A model generated the notes under the pieces. That model was not told the origin of the DNA. It saw only the letters and a program-made list of their open reading frames with translations, and did not search any database. From positions 1 to 5,523 of the forward strand of contig QMMT01000174.1 of assembly GCA_003647385.1 (NCBI GenBank): a DNA stretch of 5,523 nt. The letters run 5' to 3'. This document shows positions 1-5,523 of the stretch, one piece after another. Origin of the DNA: Deltaproteobacteria bacterium. Its GTDB lineage: Bacteria; Desulfobacterota; Desulfobacteria; Desulfobacterales; Desulfobacteraceae. The translations under genes were made by a program, and so were the position numbers. Every line of letters begins with the position of its first letter. Position 1 is the first letter of the stretch.

Positions 1-54
1 ATAAAAAACAAATATTATCTTAAATTTTTTTAAATAAAAGTTAGATTGTGTTTT

Positions 55-60
55 TATAAT
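55..60 (+). promoter_or_regulatory. Candidate -10 box of the promoter for the PHP/PPOX/sensor operon
   Basis: A perfect TATAAT lies about 64 bases before the preferred start of the first gene, in a very AT-rich tract (1-60) that could act as an UP-like element. No good -35 hexamer is seen 16-18 bases upstream (that stretch reads AAATAA-like), so the promoter is either -10 driven or dependent on an activator. Transcription would start near 67. The -10 hexamer is seen directly; promoter function is inferred. Confidence 0.4.
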
Positions 61-111
61 ATCCAGTATAAAAACAGCACCATGGTTAAATAAAAGTAGA
101 TGGTTGAATTT

Positions 112-116
112 AAGGA
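112..116 (+). promoter_or_regulatory. Ribosome binding site deciding the start of the PHP-domain gene
   Basis: AAGGA lies 7 bases before the ATG at 124. The alternative in-frame ATG at 100 has no purine-rich Shine-Dalgarno sequence before it. In addition, the protein read from 124 begins only nine residues before the first conserved metal-binding histidine, as is usual for PHP proteins. Confidence 0.6.
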
Positions 117-123
117 AAAGATT

Positions 124-1032
124 ATGGATCAAAAAATATTTGCAGATTTACACAACCACACCACAGCTTCTGATGGTGATTTCACACCGGATCAAATCGT
201 AAAACAAGCAAAATCTCTTGGGATAAAAGCGATTGGTATTACGGATCATGATACCTTGGGCGGGTTGAAAAATGCAGTGGCAGCAGGGGAAAAATACGGT
301 ATCGAGGTCATCTGTGGTGTTGAAGTCTCTATCCGGTTTAAGCGATCCTATTTTACAGGGACATTGCATTTGTTGTGCTATTTTTCAGCTGACAGACTTT
401 CCAACGATCAATTTGGAAAAGAGTTTAAGAAAGTTTTGTCCCGGGGAAGAGGAGAAAAACTTGTCAATGCAAGAGTGTTTGAAATTAATAAAGTATTCGG
501 CCCTAAAGGAGATTCTCCTTTACTGAAAAGGGATCTTTTGTTCGATGACATCGCGGCGTTGAGTGATAATGCAACCAGACGTCACTTTGCCCTTGCATTA
601 AAGGATGTATTTGGAATTATTGATGCAGATACCATTAATTTGATTATTGGCAATGAGAGCCCGGCCTATCTTCCCTCTGGAATCCAATTAGAAAAAGTGG
701 TTGATTTTATTCGGGAAAATAATATCCTTGCAGTCCTGGCCCATCCCGCGGCCGGATCTTTTCCAGGTATTGGACATTATAAGGAAGTGTTACCCCCTCT
801 TGAGATTGTTGAACGAATTTTACCCGAATTTATTGAAGCGGGCATTGGGGGACTGGAAGTTTATTATCCAGGACATACAAAAGAACATCAGGAGTTGATG
901 GCATCCTGGGCCCAAAAATATCAATTATTGAAAACCGGCGGTTCAGACTGCCATGATGGAAAAGAGCGTCCGACTGGTGTCAACGGAATATCAGAATTAG
1001 AATATAAATTATTTAAGGAAGCATTATCATGA
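124..1032 (+). CDS. PHP-domain metal-dependent phosphoesterase (YciV/TrpH-like)
   Basis: This is a 302-residue protein of the polymerase-and-histidinol-phosphatase (PHP) superfamily, probably cytoplasmic. From the start at 124, the classic metal-ligand motifs are all present: DLHNHT (H10, H12) with D17, TDHD (D41, H42), GVE (E67), H82, LAHP (H207) and GGSDCHDG (D275, H277). This set matches the trinuclear site of the YciV/TrpH-like group, whose characterised members are nucleotide phosphatases or 5'-3' exoribonucleases (E. coli RNase AM). The segment at about 100-185 between the metal motifs is the usual helical insertion of this group. The exact substrate cannot be read from the sequence; hydrolysis of a phosphoester in a nucleotide or short RNA is the family expectation. 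An upstream ATG at 100 would add eight residues but lacks a ribosome binding site. The gene overlaps the next by ATGA, so the two are probably translationally coupled. Confidence 0.88.
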   Translation: MDQKIFADLHNHTTASDGDFTPDQIVKQAKSLGIKAIGITDHDTLGGLKNAVAAGEKYGIEVICGVEVSIRFKRSYFTGTLHLLCYFSADRLSNDQFGKEFKKVLSRGRGEKLVNARVFEINKVFGPKGDSPLLKRDLLFDDIAALSDNATRRHFALALKDVFGIIDADTINLIIGNESPAYLPSGIQLEKVVDFIRENNILAVLAHPAAGSFPGIGHYKEVLPPLEIVERILPEFIEAGIGGLEVYYPGHTKEHQELMASWAQKYQLLKTGGSDCHDGKERPTGVNGISELEYKLFKEALS

Positions 1033-1481
1033 GAAGAAAAGAAAAAGAAATTAAGGATACAAAAGAGATTGAAAAAATCTTAGAGGAAGCCTCTGTCTGC
1101 CGCCTGGCAATGGTGGATGGTGACAAACCCTATATCGTTCCCATGAATTTTGGCTATCGTGACGGAATTCTTTTTTTTCACAGTGCAAAGCAGGGGCGAA
1201 AAATTGATTTGATCAAAAAAAATCCCAATGTCTGTTTTGAAGTTGATCAGCTTATCCGGTTTAAAAAGGCAAAAATGGCCTGTGAATGGGGACTTGAATA
1301 TAAAAGTGTGATCGGATCAGGCAGGGCATTATTGCTGGATAATATAGAAGAAAAAATAAAAGGTCTGCATATTATTATGTCACAGTATTCACAAAGAACG
1401 TTTGAATATCCGGATGAGATGCTTGAAAAAACACTGGTGATAAAAATTGTTATCGACCGCATAACTGGAAAACAATCATAA
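1029..1481 (+). CDS. Pyridoxamine 5'-phosphate oxidase family protein, Nim-like flavin-binding split barrel
   Basis: This 150-residue protein has the small FMN-binding split-barrel fold of the pyridoxamine 5'-phosphate oxidase (PPOX) superfamily and most resembles the nitroimidazole-resistance (Nim) group. Recognisable features are LAMVDGDKPYIVPMNFGY (about 26-43), DGILFFHSA (45-53), GRKIDLIKKNPNVCFEVD (56-73), EWGLEYKSVIGSGRA (86-100) and the terminal ITGKQS. The length is normal for the family. It probably binds FMN or a related cofactor and carries out a reductive reaction. Nim proteins can reduce nitro groups, but most chromosomal members have no proven substrate, so drug resistance should not be assumed. 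The start ATG at 1029 overlaps the stop of the PHP gene and has AAGGA at 1015-1019, inside that gene. The sensor gene follows after a short gap on the same strand. Confidence 0.88.
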   Translation: MRRKEKEIKDTKEIEKILEEASVCRLAMVDGDKPYIVPMNFGYRDGILFFHSAKQGRKIDLIKKNPNVCFEVDQLIRFKKAKMACEWGLEYKSVIGSGRALLLDNIEEKIKGLHIIMSQYSQRTFEYPDEMLEKTLVIKIVIDRITGKQS

Positions 1482-1508
1482 TACTTGAATTGTGAGCCAT
1501 CTTTTTCT

Positions 1509-2897
1509 ATGGTAAATGTTAATATGAAAAAAAGAGTCAGTTACCCAATTAAATTTTTCTCTCTAATTTTTTTATCATTTCTATTGCTTTTTTTAGGTGT
1601 TGCAGGTGGTTTTTTGTTTCAAAAATTAAAAGCTGAGAAAAAAATTTTAAAAGCCAAAGAGCGACAGAATATAGAAATATTGCGAAGAATTGCCAATGAT
1701 GATGTTAAATCTGTTGCATTAGATTTATTTTTTTTATCAGTGCACCCCGTTCTGCACCAGATGATAGACAATACTATTCCAGTCGCACCGCAGAAATTAG
1801 CAGATGATTTTTTGGCATTTTGCAGCAATTCAGGGCGTTATGATCAAATCCGTTTCCTGGATAAAACCGGTATGGAGCGAATCCGTATAAATTTTAATCA
1901 GGGTCAGCCTTACATCGTACCTGAAGATAAGCTTCAAAATAAAGTCAAACGATATTATTTTGCAGATACATTTGCAATGGAACCGGGCCGTATATTTGTC
2001 TCTCCTTTTGATTTGAATATAGAACAGGGTAAAATCGAGCAGCCATTGAAACCGATGATCCGGTTTGGCACACCTGTGGTAAATCTTACCGGTCAAAAGC
2101 AGGGCATTGTATTGCTCAATTATCTGGGCACAAAGCTGATACTGAAGTTGAAAGAGGAGCTGCCGGATTCCATGGATTCTTTTATGCTGCTAAATACGGA
2201 AGGCTATTGGCTAAAAGGGGAAAGTGCAGAAGATGAATGGGGATTTATGTATGAGGACCGAAAAGATCTGACCCTGGCCAAACGCCACCCTGAGGCCTGG
2301 AAAGAAATATCGACTCAGGATGAAGGACAGTTTGTCAGTGATCAGGGACTTTATACCTTTACAACGGTCTGGCCCCTGGGTAAGAGTATGCTGAGCAGCT
2401 CCGGATCTTCCAAGGCTTTTCAAGCCAGCACCGCTGCCCTTTCGGGCAAAAAATATTATTGGAAAATTGTTTCACAGGTCACAACAGAAAAAATAAAAGG
2501 GCTTAAGTCTGCAATTTTTTTAAGCTGGCTGCCTTATCTGGGTATTGTTTTTATATTTATATTATTGGCGTCTTTTGTTTTTGCAATGGCTTTGGAAAAC
2601 CGTAAACAAGTGCTTAAGGAACGGATTGAACGGGAGAGACTTCAGGGTGTGCTTGAAATGGCCGGTGCTGTTTGTCATGAGCTAAACCAGCCGTTGATGG
2701 GAGTTTCCGGATATTCTGAACTTTTATTATTGGATACCCTTAAAGATACACACCAATATGAAACTATCAGGAAAATTAAAGGCCAGGTGGATCGTATGGG
2801 CATCATAACCAAAAAATTAATGCATGTCACACAATATAAGACCAAGACTTATCTTAAGGGACATATTGTTGATATTGACGCAGCATCAGATGAATAG
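1509..2897 (+). CDS. Membrane Cache-domain sensor with HisKA phosphoacceptor domain but no ATPase domain
   Basis: From the ATG at 1509 this is a 462-residue inner-membrane protein. It has a basic N-terminus, TM1 at about 16-37, a periplasmic region of about 300 residues, TM2 at about 340-362, a charged linker, and a HisKA dimerisation/phosphoacceptor domain at about 380-440. The periplasmic part looks like a double-Cache sensor, with YDQIRFLD (111-118), YYFADT (149-154), VSPFDLNIE (164-172) and KPMIRFGTPV (181-190). The H-box reads CHELNQPL, with phosphoacceptor H390 (codon 2676-2678) and E391, as in FixL/DctB-like kinases. The protein ends about 70 residues after this histidine. No N, G1, F or G2 box of a HATPase_c domain follows in any frame before the convergent ATPase gene, so it cannot be a self-sufficient kinase. 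It lies 27 bases after the PPOX gene and is probably co-transcribed. The start is uncertain: TTG at 1485 or ATG at 1524 are alternatives, and none has a strong ribosome binding site. No response regulator is adjacent. Confidence 0.85.
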   Translation: MVNVNMKKRVSYPIKFFSLIFLSFLLLFLGVAGGFLFQKLKAEKKILKAKERQNIEILRRIANDDVKSVALDLFFLSVHPVLHQMIDNTIPVAPQKLADDFLAFCSNSGRYDQIRFLDKTGMERIRINFNQGQPYIVPEDKLQNKVKRYYFADTFAMEPGRIFVSPFDLNIEQGKIEQPLKPMIRFGTPVVNLTGQKQGIVLLNYLGTKLILKLKEELPDSMDSFMLLNTEGYWLKGESAEDEWGFMYEDRKDLTLAKRHPEAWKEISTQDEGQFVSDQGLYTFTTVWPLGKSMLSSSGSSKAFQASTAALSGKKYYWKIVSQVTTEKIKGLKSAIFLSWLPYLGIVFIFILLASFVFAMALENRKQVLKERIERERLQGVLEMAGAVCHELNQPLMGVSGYSELLLLDTLKDTHQYETIRKIKGQVDRMGIITKKLMHVTQYKTKTYLKGHIVDIDAASDE

Positions 2898-2922
2898 CCA
2901 AATTAAGTGGTTAGCTGCCATT

Positions 2923-4083
2923 TTATATGCCGCGATGCAGGCATGCAGCAGGAAGCAAGTGAACCTGGTTGATTTGATGATATTTAGTTCCTGAATAGAA
3001 TAAATATTTTTGAACCGGACGGTCTAATTGTTTTTCAAATTCGACCAGATTTTTAATGTCACGCGTGGACGGGTTTTGAGTAGATTTGATTTCTATGGCA
3101 TAAAGTTTATTCTCAGATTCAAAAATCAGATCAATTTCACGTCCGGCTTTAGTTTTGTAATAAAAGAACTGGTCTGTTTTAATAAATCCCAGTTTTCTTC
3201 TTTTTTCCAGTTCTGCCAGGACAAAATTCTCAAGCAATTGACCGTCAGTGATATTGGTGTTGAAGCTCTTTATTATTCCTGTATCAGAAAAATATGATTT
3301 TGCAGCTTTCATATATCGTTTAGCCGGGCCATATTGGTATCCATACAATTTGAATACAAGCTGTGACTGAAGTAATGTGTTTAAATACTTTTTTGTGGTA
3401 GGGTGGCTGAGCCCTGCTTCTCTGGCAAAATTGGAGACCTCAAGATGTGATCCGATTGAGCGGACCAAATGATTAAAAATAGCATATAACCCCTCTATAT
3501 TTTCTATATTGCTAAGCTGCATTAAATCACGTGTGAAATATGTATTTTTATAATTTATCAAAAGTTCGTATTTGCTTTCAGCGTTGGCAGTGGTGAGGAC
3601 TTCCGGAAACTGGCCGTATAACATTGCTTTTTGTATTTTCCTGTTTGCCTGTGTCAATGCTTTAGGTGTAATCTGATCATGGAAAATACGATGCGTATAA
3701 CTACCCTCATGTTCACCCCAGCACGCAGTGGGTAAAGAATAGAGGTTGATCCGCCCGGCAAGTGTATCAGCAGTGGAATTAAGAAGACCTATTGAACTTG
3801 AACCTGTCATTAAAAAGCAGGTATTTTCATTATCTATTGCATACTTGGCAGCAATGGTTAATTCCGGGTATCTTTGAATCTCATCTATAACTGCTCTATG
3901 CCCCAATTGAGTTATAAAACCTTTTGGGTCATTCTTTGCCCAGTTCAATGCATCAAGATCATCAAGAGTAATATAATTGTAATCAGGAAATTGTGATTGT
4001 AACAAGGTGGTTTTACCGCATCTTCGCGGTCCGATAATAAGGCAACTTTTATTGGTTTTTAAATCCACCCATCTTTTAAACAT
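2923..4083 (-). CDS. AAA family ATPase with C-terminal DUF4143 domain (AAA_14 type)
   Basis: This 386-residue protein belongs to the widespread AAA_14/DUF4143 group of bacterial and archaeal ATPases. From the ATG at 4083, the N-terminal P-loop domain has Walker A GPRRCGKT (18-25), Walker B AVIDEIQ (64-70), a sensor-1 segment LMTGSSS (91-97) and LAGRI (108-112), whose arginine may act in trans. A winged-helix-like segment follows at about 200-250 (NFAREAGLSHPTTKKYL). The C-terminal DUF4143 part carries a PD-(D/E)xK-like pattern, REIDLIF then AIEIKST (D318, E331, K333), consistent with a nuclease fold that may or may not be active. The biological role of the family is not established. A TTG at 4104 would add seven residues, but family members usually begin with a sequence like MFKR, and a promoter overlaps the extension. 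It stands alone on its strand, converges on the sensor gene and diverges from the DUF3786 gene. This solitary, scattered placement is common for the family and suggests horizontal transfer. Confidence 0.88.
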   Translation of the reverse strand: MFKRWVDLKTNKSCLIIGPRRCGKTTLLQSQFPDYNYITLDDLDALNWAKNDPKGFITQLGHRAVIDEIQRYPELTIAAKYAIDNENTCFLMTGSSSIGLLNSTADTLAGRINLYSLPTACWGEHEGSYTHRIFHDQITPKALTQANRKIQKAMLYGQFPEVLTTANAESKYELLINYKNTYFTRDLMQLSNIENIEGLYAIFNHLVRSIGSHLEVSNFAREAGLSHPTTKKYLNTLLQSQLVFKLYGYQYGPAKRYMKAAKSYFSDTGIIKSFNTNITDGQLLENFVLAELEKRRKLGFIKTDQFFYYKTKAGREIDLIFESENKLYAIEIKSTQNPSTRDIKNLVEFEKQLDRPVQKYLFYSGTKYHQINQVHLLPAACLHRGI

Positions 4084-4089
4084 AGTTAT

Positions 4090-4117
4090 AAAATAGCATG
4101 CCAATTTTAAAAGTCAA
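4090..4117 (-). promoter_or_regulatory. Candidate sigma-70 promoter of the AAA ATPase gene, probably giving a leaderless transcript
   Basis: On the minus strand there is a -35 box TTGACT (4117-4112), a 16-base spacer and a -10 box TATTTT (4095-4090). Seven bases beyond the -10 box is the A of the ATG at 4083, so transcription would begin at or next to the start codon. No Shine-Dalgarno sequence precedes either candidate start, which agrees with a leaderless mRNA. The boxes are seen in the sequence; the start point is inferred. Confidence 0.45.
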
Positions 4118-4128
4118 GTTTTAAAATT
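4103..4128. repeat. Perfect 10-bp inverted repeat overlapping the -35 box of the ATPase gene
   Basis: AATTTTAAAA (4103-4112) and TTTTAAAATT (4119-4128) form perfect arms around the 6-base centre GTCAAG, which contains most of the TTGACT -35 box on the minus strand. The position suits an operator at which a bound dimer would block RNA polymerase. The arms contain the self-complementary TTTTAAAA and are pure A/T, so chance is a real alternative. Confidence 0.4.
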
Positions 4129-4225
4129 ATACGATTATTATTTCATAACTTTGGATGCTGTCACCACCATCCGGACCTCCAGCGGTCTTGACTTTCTGGA
4201 ACGGTTCTTTTTGTTTTAAAATTAT
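4118..4225 (+). repeat. 13-bp direct repeat pair in the intergenic region
   Basis: GTTTTAAAATTAT occurs at 4118-4130 and again at 4213-4225, with start points 95 bases apart. The copies flank the GC-rich island at about 4153-4208. They could be a duplicated regulator site, a footprint of an insertion event, or coincidence in AT-rich DNA. Confidence 0.4.
4129..4222. other. Core of the 4084-4287 intergenic region: GC-rich island of unknown nature
   Basis: A hand count gives about 57% GC for 4153-4208 (32 of 56), whereas the 50 bases just to its left are about 14% GC. On the plus strand one frame is open from 4097 to a stop shortly after the island and ends in residues reading TSSGLDFLERFFLF, with no ATG or ribosome binding site. 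Another frame has an ATG at 4155 and a stop at 4239-4241 (28 codons), also without a ribosome binding site. The island may be a gene remnant, a dispersed intergenic repeat or a small RNA gene; none can be chosen from the window alone. Confidence 0.35.
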
Positions 4226-4257
4226 CCTTGATAAAATTTAAAAATGGATCAAGGATA
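4223..4257. promoter_or_regulatory. Perfect 10-bp inverted repeat upstream of the DUF3786 gene, possible operator
   Basis: TATCCTTGAT (4223-4232) and ATCAAGGATA (4248-4257) are exact reverse complements separated by 15 A/T-rich bases, and end 30 bases before the ATG at 4288. No T-run follows, so this is not an intrinsic terminator. It could bind a dimeric regulator with widely spaced half-sites, or form a hairpin in the mRNA leader that stays clear of the ribosome binding site. The repeat is seen; its function is inferred. Confidence 0.45.
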
Positions 4258-4287
4258 CTTGTAGATGGATAATTTAAAAGGATTAAT

Positions 4288-4887
4288 ATGAGTGAACACA
4301 TAGATGAAACCATTTTTGCAGACCTTAAAGCTTGTGATCCTGAAGACGTAATTTTACGAACAGGCAGCGAATTTGATAAAACCTGTGATCAATATTTTGT
4401 CAATGTATGGGGACATCGGTATTGTGTTGATTTAAAAAATAATGAGGTCCGGCCGGAGCTGGAAGGGTCAGGGCTGAAAACCTATCATGGTTTTTTGTAT
4501 TTATTTATCTTGTATTACCTGATGAAATCAAAAAATATACCTCCTTCAGGAGAATGGGTGTCCCAAAAAGATATTCCGGGAGGTGCCGGTTTTTTCAGAG
4601 GGCCGCATACGATTCCCGTAGAGTTGATTACAGGGCGGTTCAAGGATGAATTAGGCCTTTTTAAAAAAGAGTGTAAAAAAGCAGGCGGCGTATCGATTGA
4701 AATGGCAGATGCCGCCTATACATTTGAAATTACACCCACACTCCCGGTTGCTGTACTGTACTGGCAGGGGGATGAAGATTTCCCAAGTGAAGCAAAATTG
4801 CTTTTTGACAGGACAATAGAACAGCAGCTGCCGTTAGATATCCTCTATGCCCTTGCCGTTGAGATCTGCCATACACTTGGGAAATAA
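4288..4887 (+). CDS. DUF3786 domain-containing protein
   Basis: This is a 199-residue soluble protein with no signal peptide or membrane span. I recognise it as DUF3786 from several patterns: an N-terminal DPEDVILRTGSEFD segment (17-30), YLMKSKNIPPSGEW (77-90), DIPGGAGFFRGPH (95-107), then PVAVLYWQGDEDFPSEAKLL (153-172), LFDRT (172-176) and LPLDILYAL (181-189). The length is typical of the domain alone. Five cysteines (C16, C33, C46, C129, C194) are scattered and form no CxxC cluster, so this copy has no visible iron-sulfur motif. The family is common in strict anaerobes and its biochemical role is unknown, so I assign none. The start is supported by AAGGA at 4278-4282, five bases before the ATG. 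The gene diverges from the ATPase gene and converges on the hydroxymethyltransferase gene with no bases between the stop codons. Confidence 0.82.
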   Translation: MSEHIDETIFADLKACDPEDVILRTGSEFDKTCDQYFVNVWGHRYCVDLKNNEVRPELEGSGLKTYHGFLYLFILYYLMKSKNIPPSGEWVSQKDIPGGAGFFRGPHTIPVELITGRFKDELGLFKKECKKAGGVSIEMADAAYTFEITPTLPVAVLYWQGDEDFPSEAKLLFDRTIEQQLPLDILYALAVEICHTLGK

Positions 4888-5523
4888 TTATTTTAACGCA
4901 TCAAACAATGACAGGACCAAATCCTCAACATCTGTTTCGTTGAAGCAAAATTGCATATCAAGAAATTGATTTCTTAAATTTTTGACCTCATCTTTAATGG
5001 GTGACCCATTTTTCATGTAATCTGCCATTAAACCTGCAAGGACTTGAAACTCTTTTTCCTTCATCCCAAACCGTGTCATTTCAGACACGCCCATTCGAAG
5101 TGCGCCTGACGCTGTAAATCCCTCTTCAACAGGGGTCGCCTGGTAATTGACTATGATATTGTTTTCTTCAAGTCCGCTGGCTGTTTTTGCCCCTTTTCCA
5201 TACCCGACGTTTAGAATAACCTGGTGAGTCTCGGTATAAGAGATATCAGGGTCGCCGGCTACAGAAAGTCCCTGTTCCTTTAATGCAGCGGCAAAGGCTT
5301 TGGCATTTGAAATCACGGCTTTCTGGTAATCATCTTTAAAATGATTCATTTCATAAGCGGAAAATAAGAGACCTGTCATGGTTCCGAGGTGGTGGTTGCT
5401 TACACTTCCCGGGAATGTTCTTCTCTGAACGGCTTCCCAGAGTCCATATTCCAGGTCTTCTTCGTTGAAATCAGATGCAATAACGCCGCGCTGGGTACCA
5501 AAAAAAGTTTTATGGGTAGATCC
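4888..5523 (-). CDS. glyA: Serine hydroxymethyltransferase family protein (partial; 5' end beyond the window)
   Basis: The minus-strand reading frame stays open from its stop at 4888 to the right edge, giving the C-terminal 211 residues. The ATG at 5379 is an internal methionine, because the 48 codons before it carry the active-site signature. The first visible residues read GSTHKTFFGTQRGVI, where K5 (codon 5511-5509) matches the lysine that binds pyridoxal 5'-phosphate in the THKT motif of serine hydroxymethyltransferase. Further on are FPGSVSNHH (37-45), AGDPDISYTETHQVIL, EENNIIVNYQ and SGALRMG, in which R143 corresponds to the substrate-carboxylate arginine. The enzyme interconverts serine and glycine with tetrahydrofolate. 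The sequence diverges from E. coli GlyA (GTQRG instead of GPRGG, and a longer tail ending in SLFDALK), so it may be a second copy or a family member with altered specificity. The symbol is therefore tentative. Confidence 0.85.
   Translation of the reverse strand, partial: GSTHKTFFGTQRGVIASDFNEEDLEYGLWEAVQRRTFPGSVSNHHLGTMTGLLFSAYEMNHFKDDYQKAVISNAKAFAAALKEQGLSVAGDPDISYTETHQVILNVGYGKGAKTASGLEENNIIVNYQATPVEEGFTASGALRMGVSEMTRFGMKEKEFQVLAGLMADYMKNGSPIKDEVKNLRNQFLDMQFCFNETDVEDLVLSLFDALK

Noticed and set aside
148..369. Antisense open frame of 73 codons inside the PHP gene
   Set aside because: It lies wholly within a well-supported gene with conserved motifs and its product has no recognisable features.
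272..898. Two further plus-strand open frames overlapping the PHP gene
   Set aside because: They are out-of-frame shadows of the PHP coding sequence without ribosome binding sites or protein-like motifs.
1029..1481. Calling the Nim-like gene an antibiotic resistance gene
   Set aside because: Most chromosomal Nim-like PPOX proteins have no shown resistance role, and the sequence gives no direct evidence for one.
1247..2423. Four antisense open frames across the PPOX and sensor genes
   Set aside because: All lie opposite well-supported coding sequence and none has a family signature or a start signal.
2895..2913. Weak hairpin TAGCCA/TGGTTA between the sensor and ATPase genes as a bidirectional terminator
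   Set aside because: The stem is 6 bp with a G-U pair, overlaps the sensor stop codon and has no T-run on either strand.
3028..3297. Plus-strand open frame of 89 codons opposite the ATPase gene
   Set aside because: It is antisense to the conserved DUF4143 part, including its REID and EIK motifs, so it is a shadow.
4155..4241. Short ORF of 28 codons in the intergenic region
   Set aside because: No Shine-Dalgarno sequence precedes the ATG and the reading frame runs into the operator-like repeat. It is kept only as a property of the GC-rich island.
4888..5379. Complete short gene starting at the ATG at 5379 on the minus strand
   Set aside because: The frame stays open upstream to the window edge and encodes the active-site lysine motif, so the ATG is internal.
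1..5523. CRISPR array, tRNA or rRNA genes, insertion sequence, defence island
   Set aside because: No regularly spaced repeats, no recognisable RNA gene sequence, and no transposase or integrase were seen. A lone AAA_14/DUF4143 ATPase is not enough to call a defence system.

Overview
The window looks like chromosomal DNA from an anaerobic, sulfate-reducing-type bacterium of the Desulfobacterota (Desulfobacter/Desulfobacula-like). This rests on low-to-moderate GC, AT-rich intergenic DNA, a DUF3786 protein, a Nim-type flavin-fold protein, a Cache-domain sensor with a HELNQPL-type H-box, and a divergent serine hydroxymethyltransferase. The assignment is inferred from protein character and was not tested by a search.

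Layout. Positions 1-123 are an AT-rich leader with a perfect TATAAT. It is followed by a probable three-gene plus-strand operon: a PHP-domain phosphoesterase (124-1032), a Nim-like pyridoxamine 5'-phosphate oxidase-fold protein (1029-1481, ATGA overlap with the first gene), and a membrane sensor of the histidine kinase type (about 1509-2897). The sensor has a Cache-like extracytoplasmic domain and a HisKA phosphoacceptor domain, but stops before any ATPase domain. Only 25 bases beyond it ends a minus-strand AAA ATPase of the AAA_14/DUF4143 type (2923-4083). This gene appears to have its own promoter, placed so that the mRNA may be leaderless.

Positions 4084-4287 form the only sizeable intergenic region. 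It holds the divergent starts of the ATPase gene and a plus-strand DUF3786 gene (4288-4887). It also contains two perfect 10-bp inverted repeats, a 13-bp direct repeat and an unexplained GC-rich island. From 4888 to the right edge is the C-terminal part of a minus-strand serine hydroxymethyltransferase, whose 5' end lies outside the window. Its stop codon directly abuts the DUF3786 stop codon.

The genes do not form one obvious pathway, and no clear new multi-gene system is visible. The points most worth following up are the sensor that lacks a catalytic domain, the leaderless promoter with a palindrome at the ATPase gene, and the GC-rich island with flanking repeats in the 4.1-4.29 kb intergenic region.
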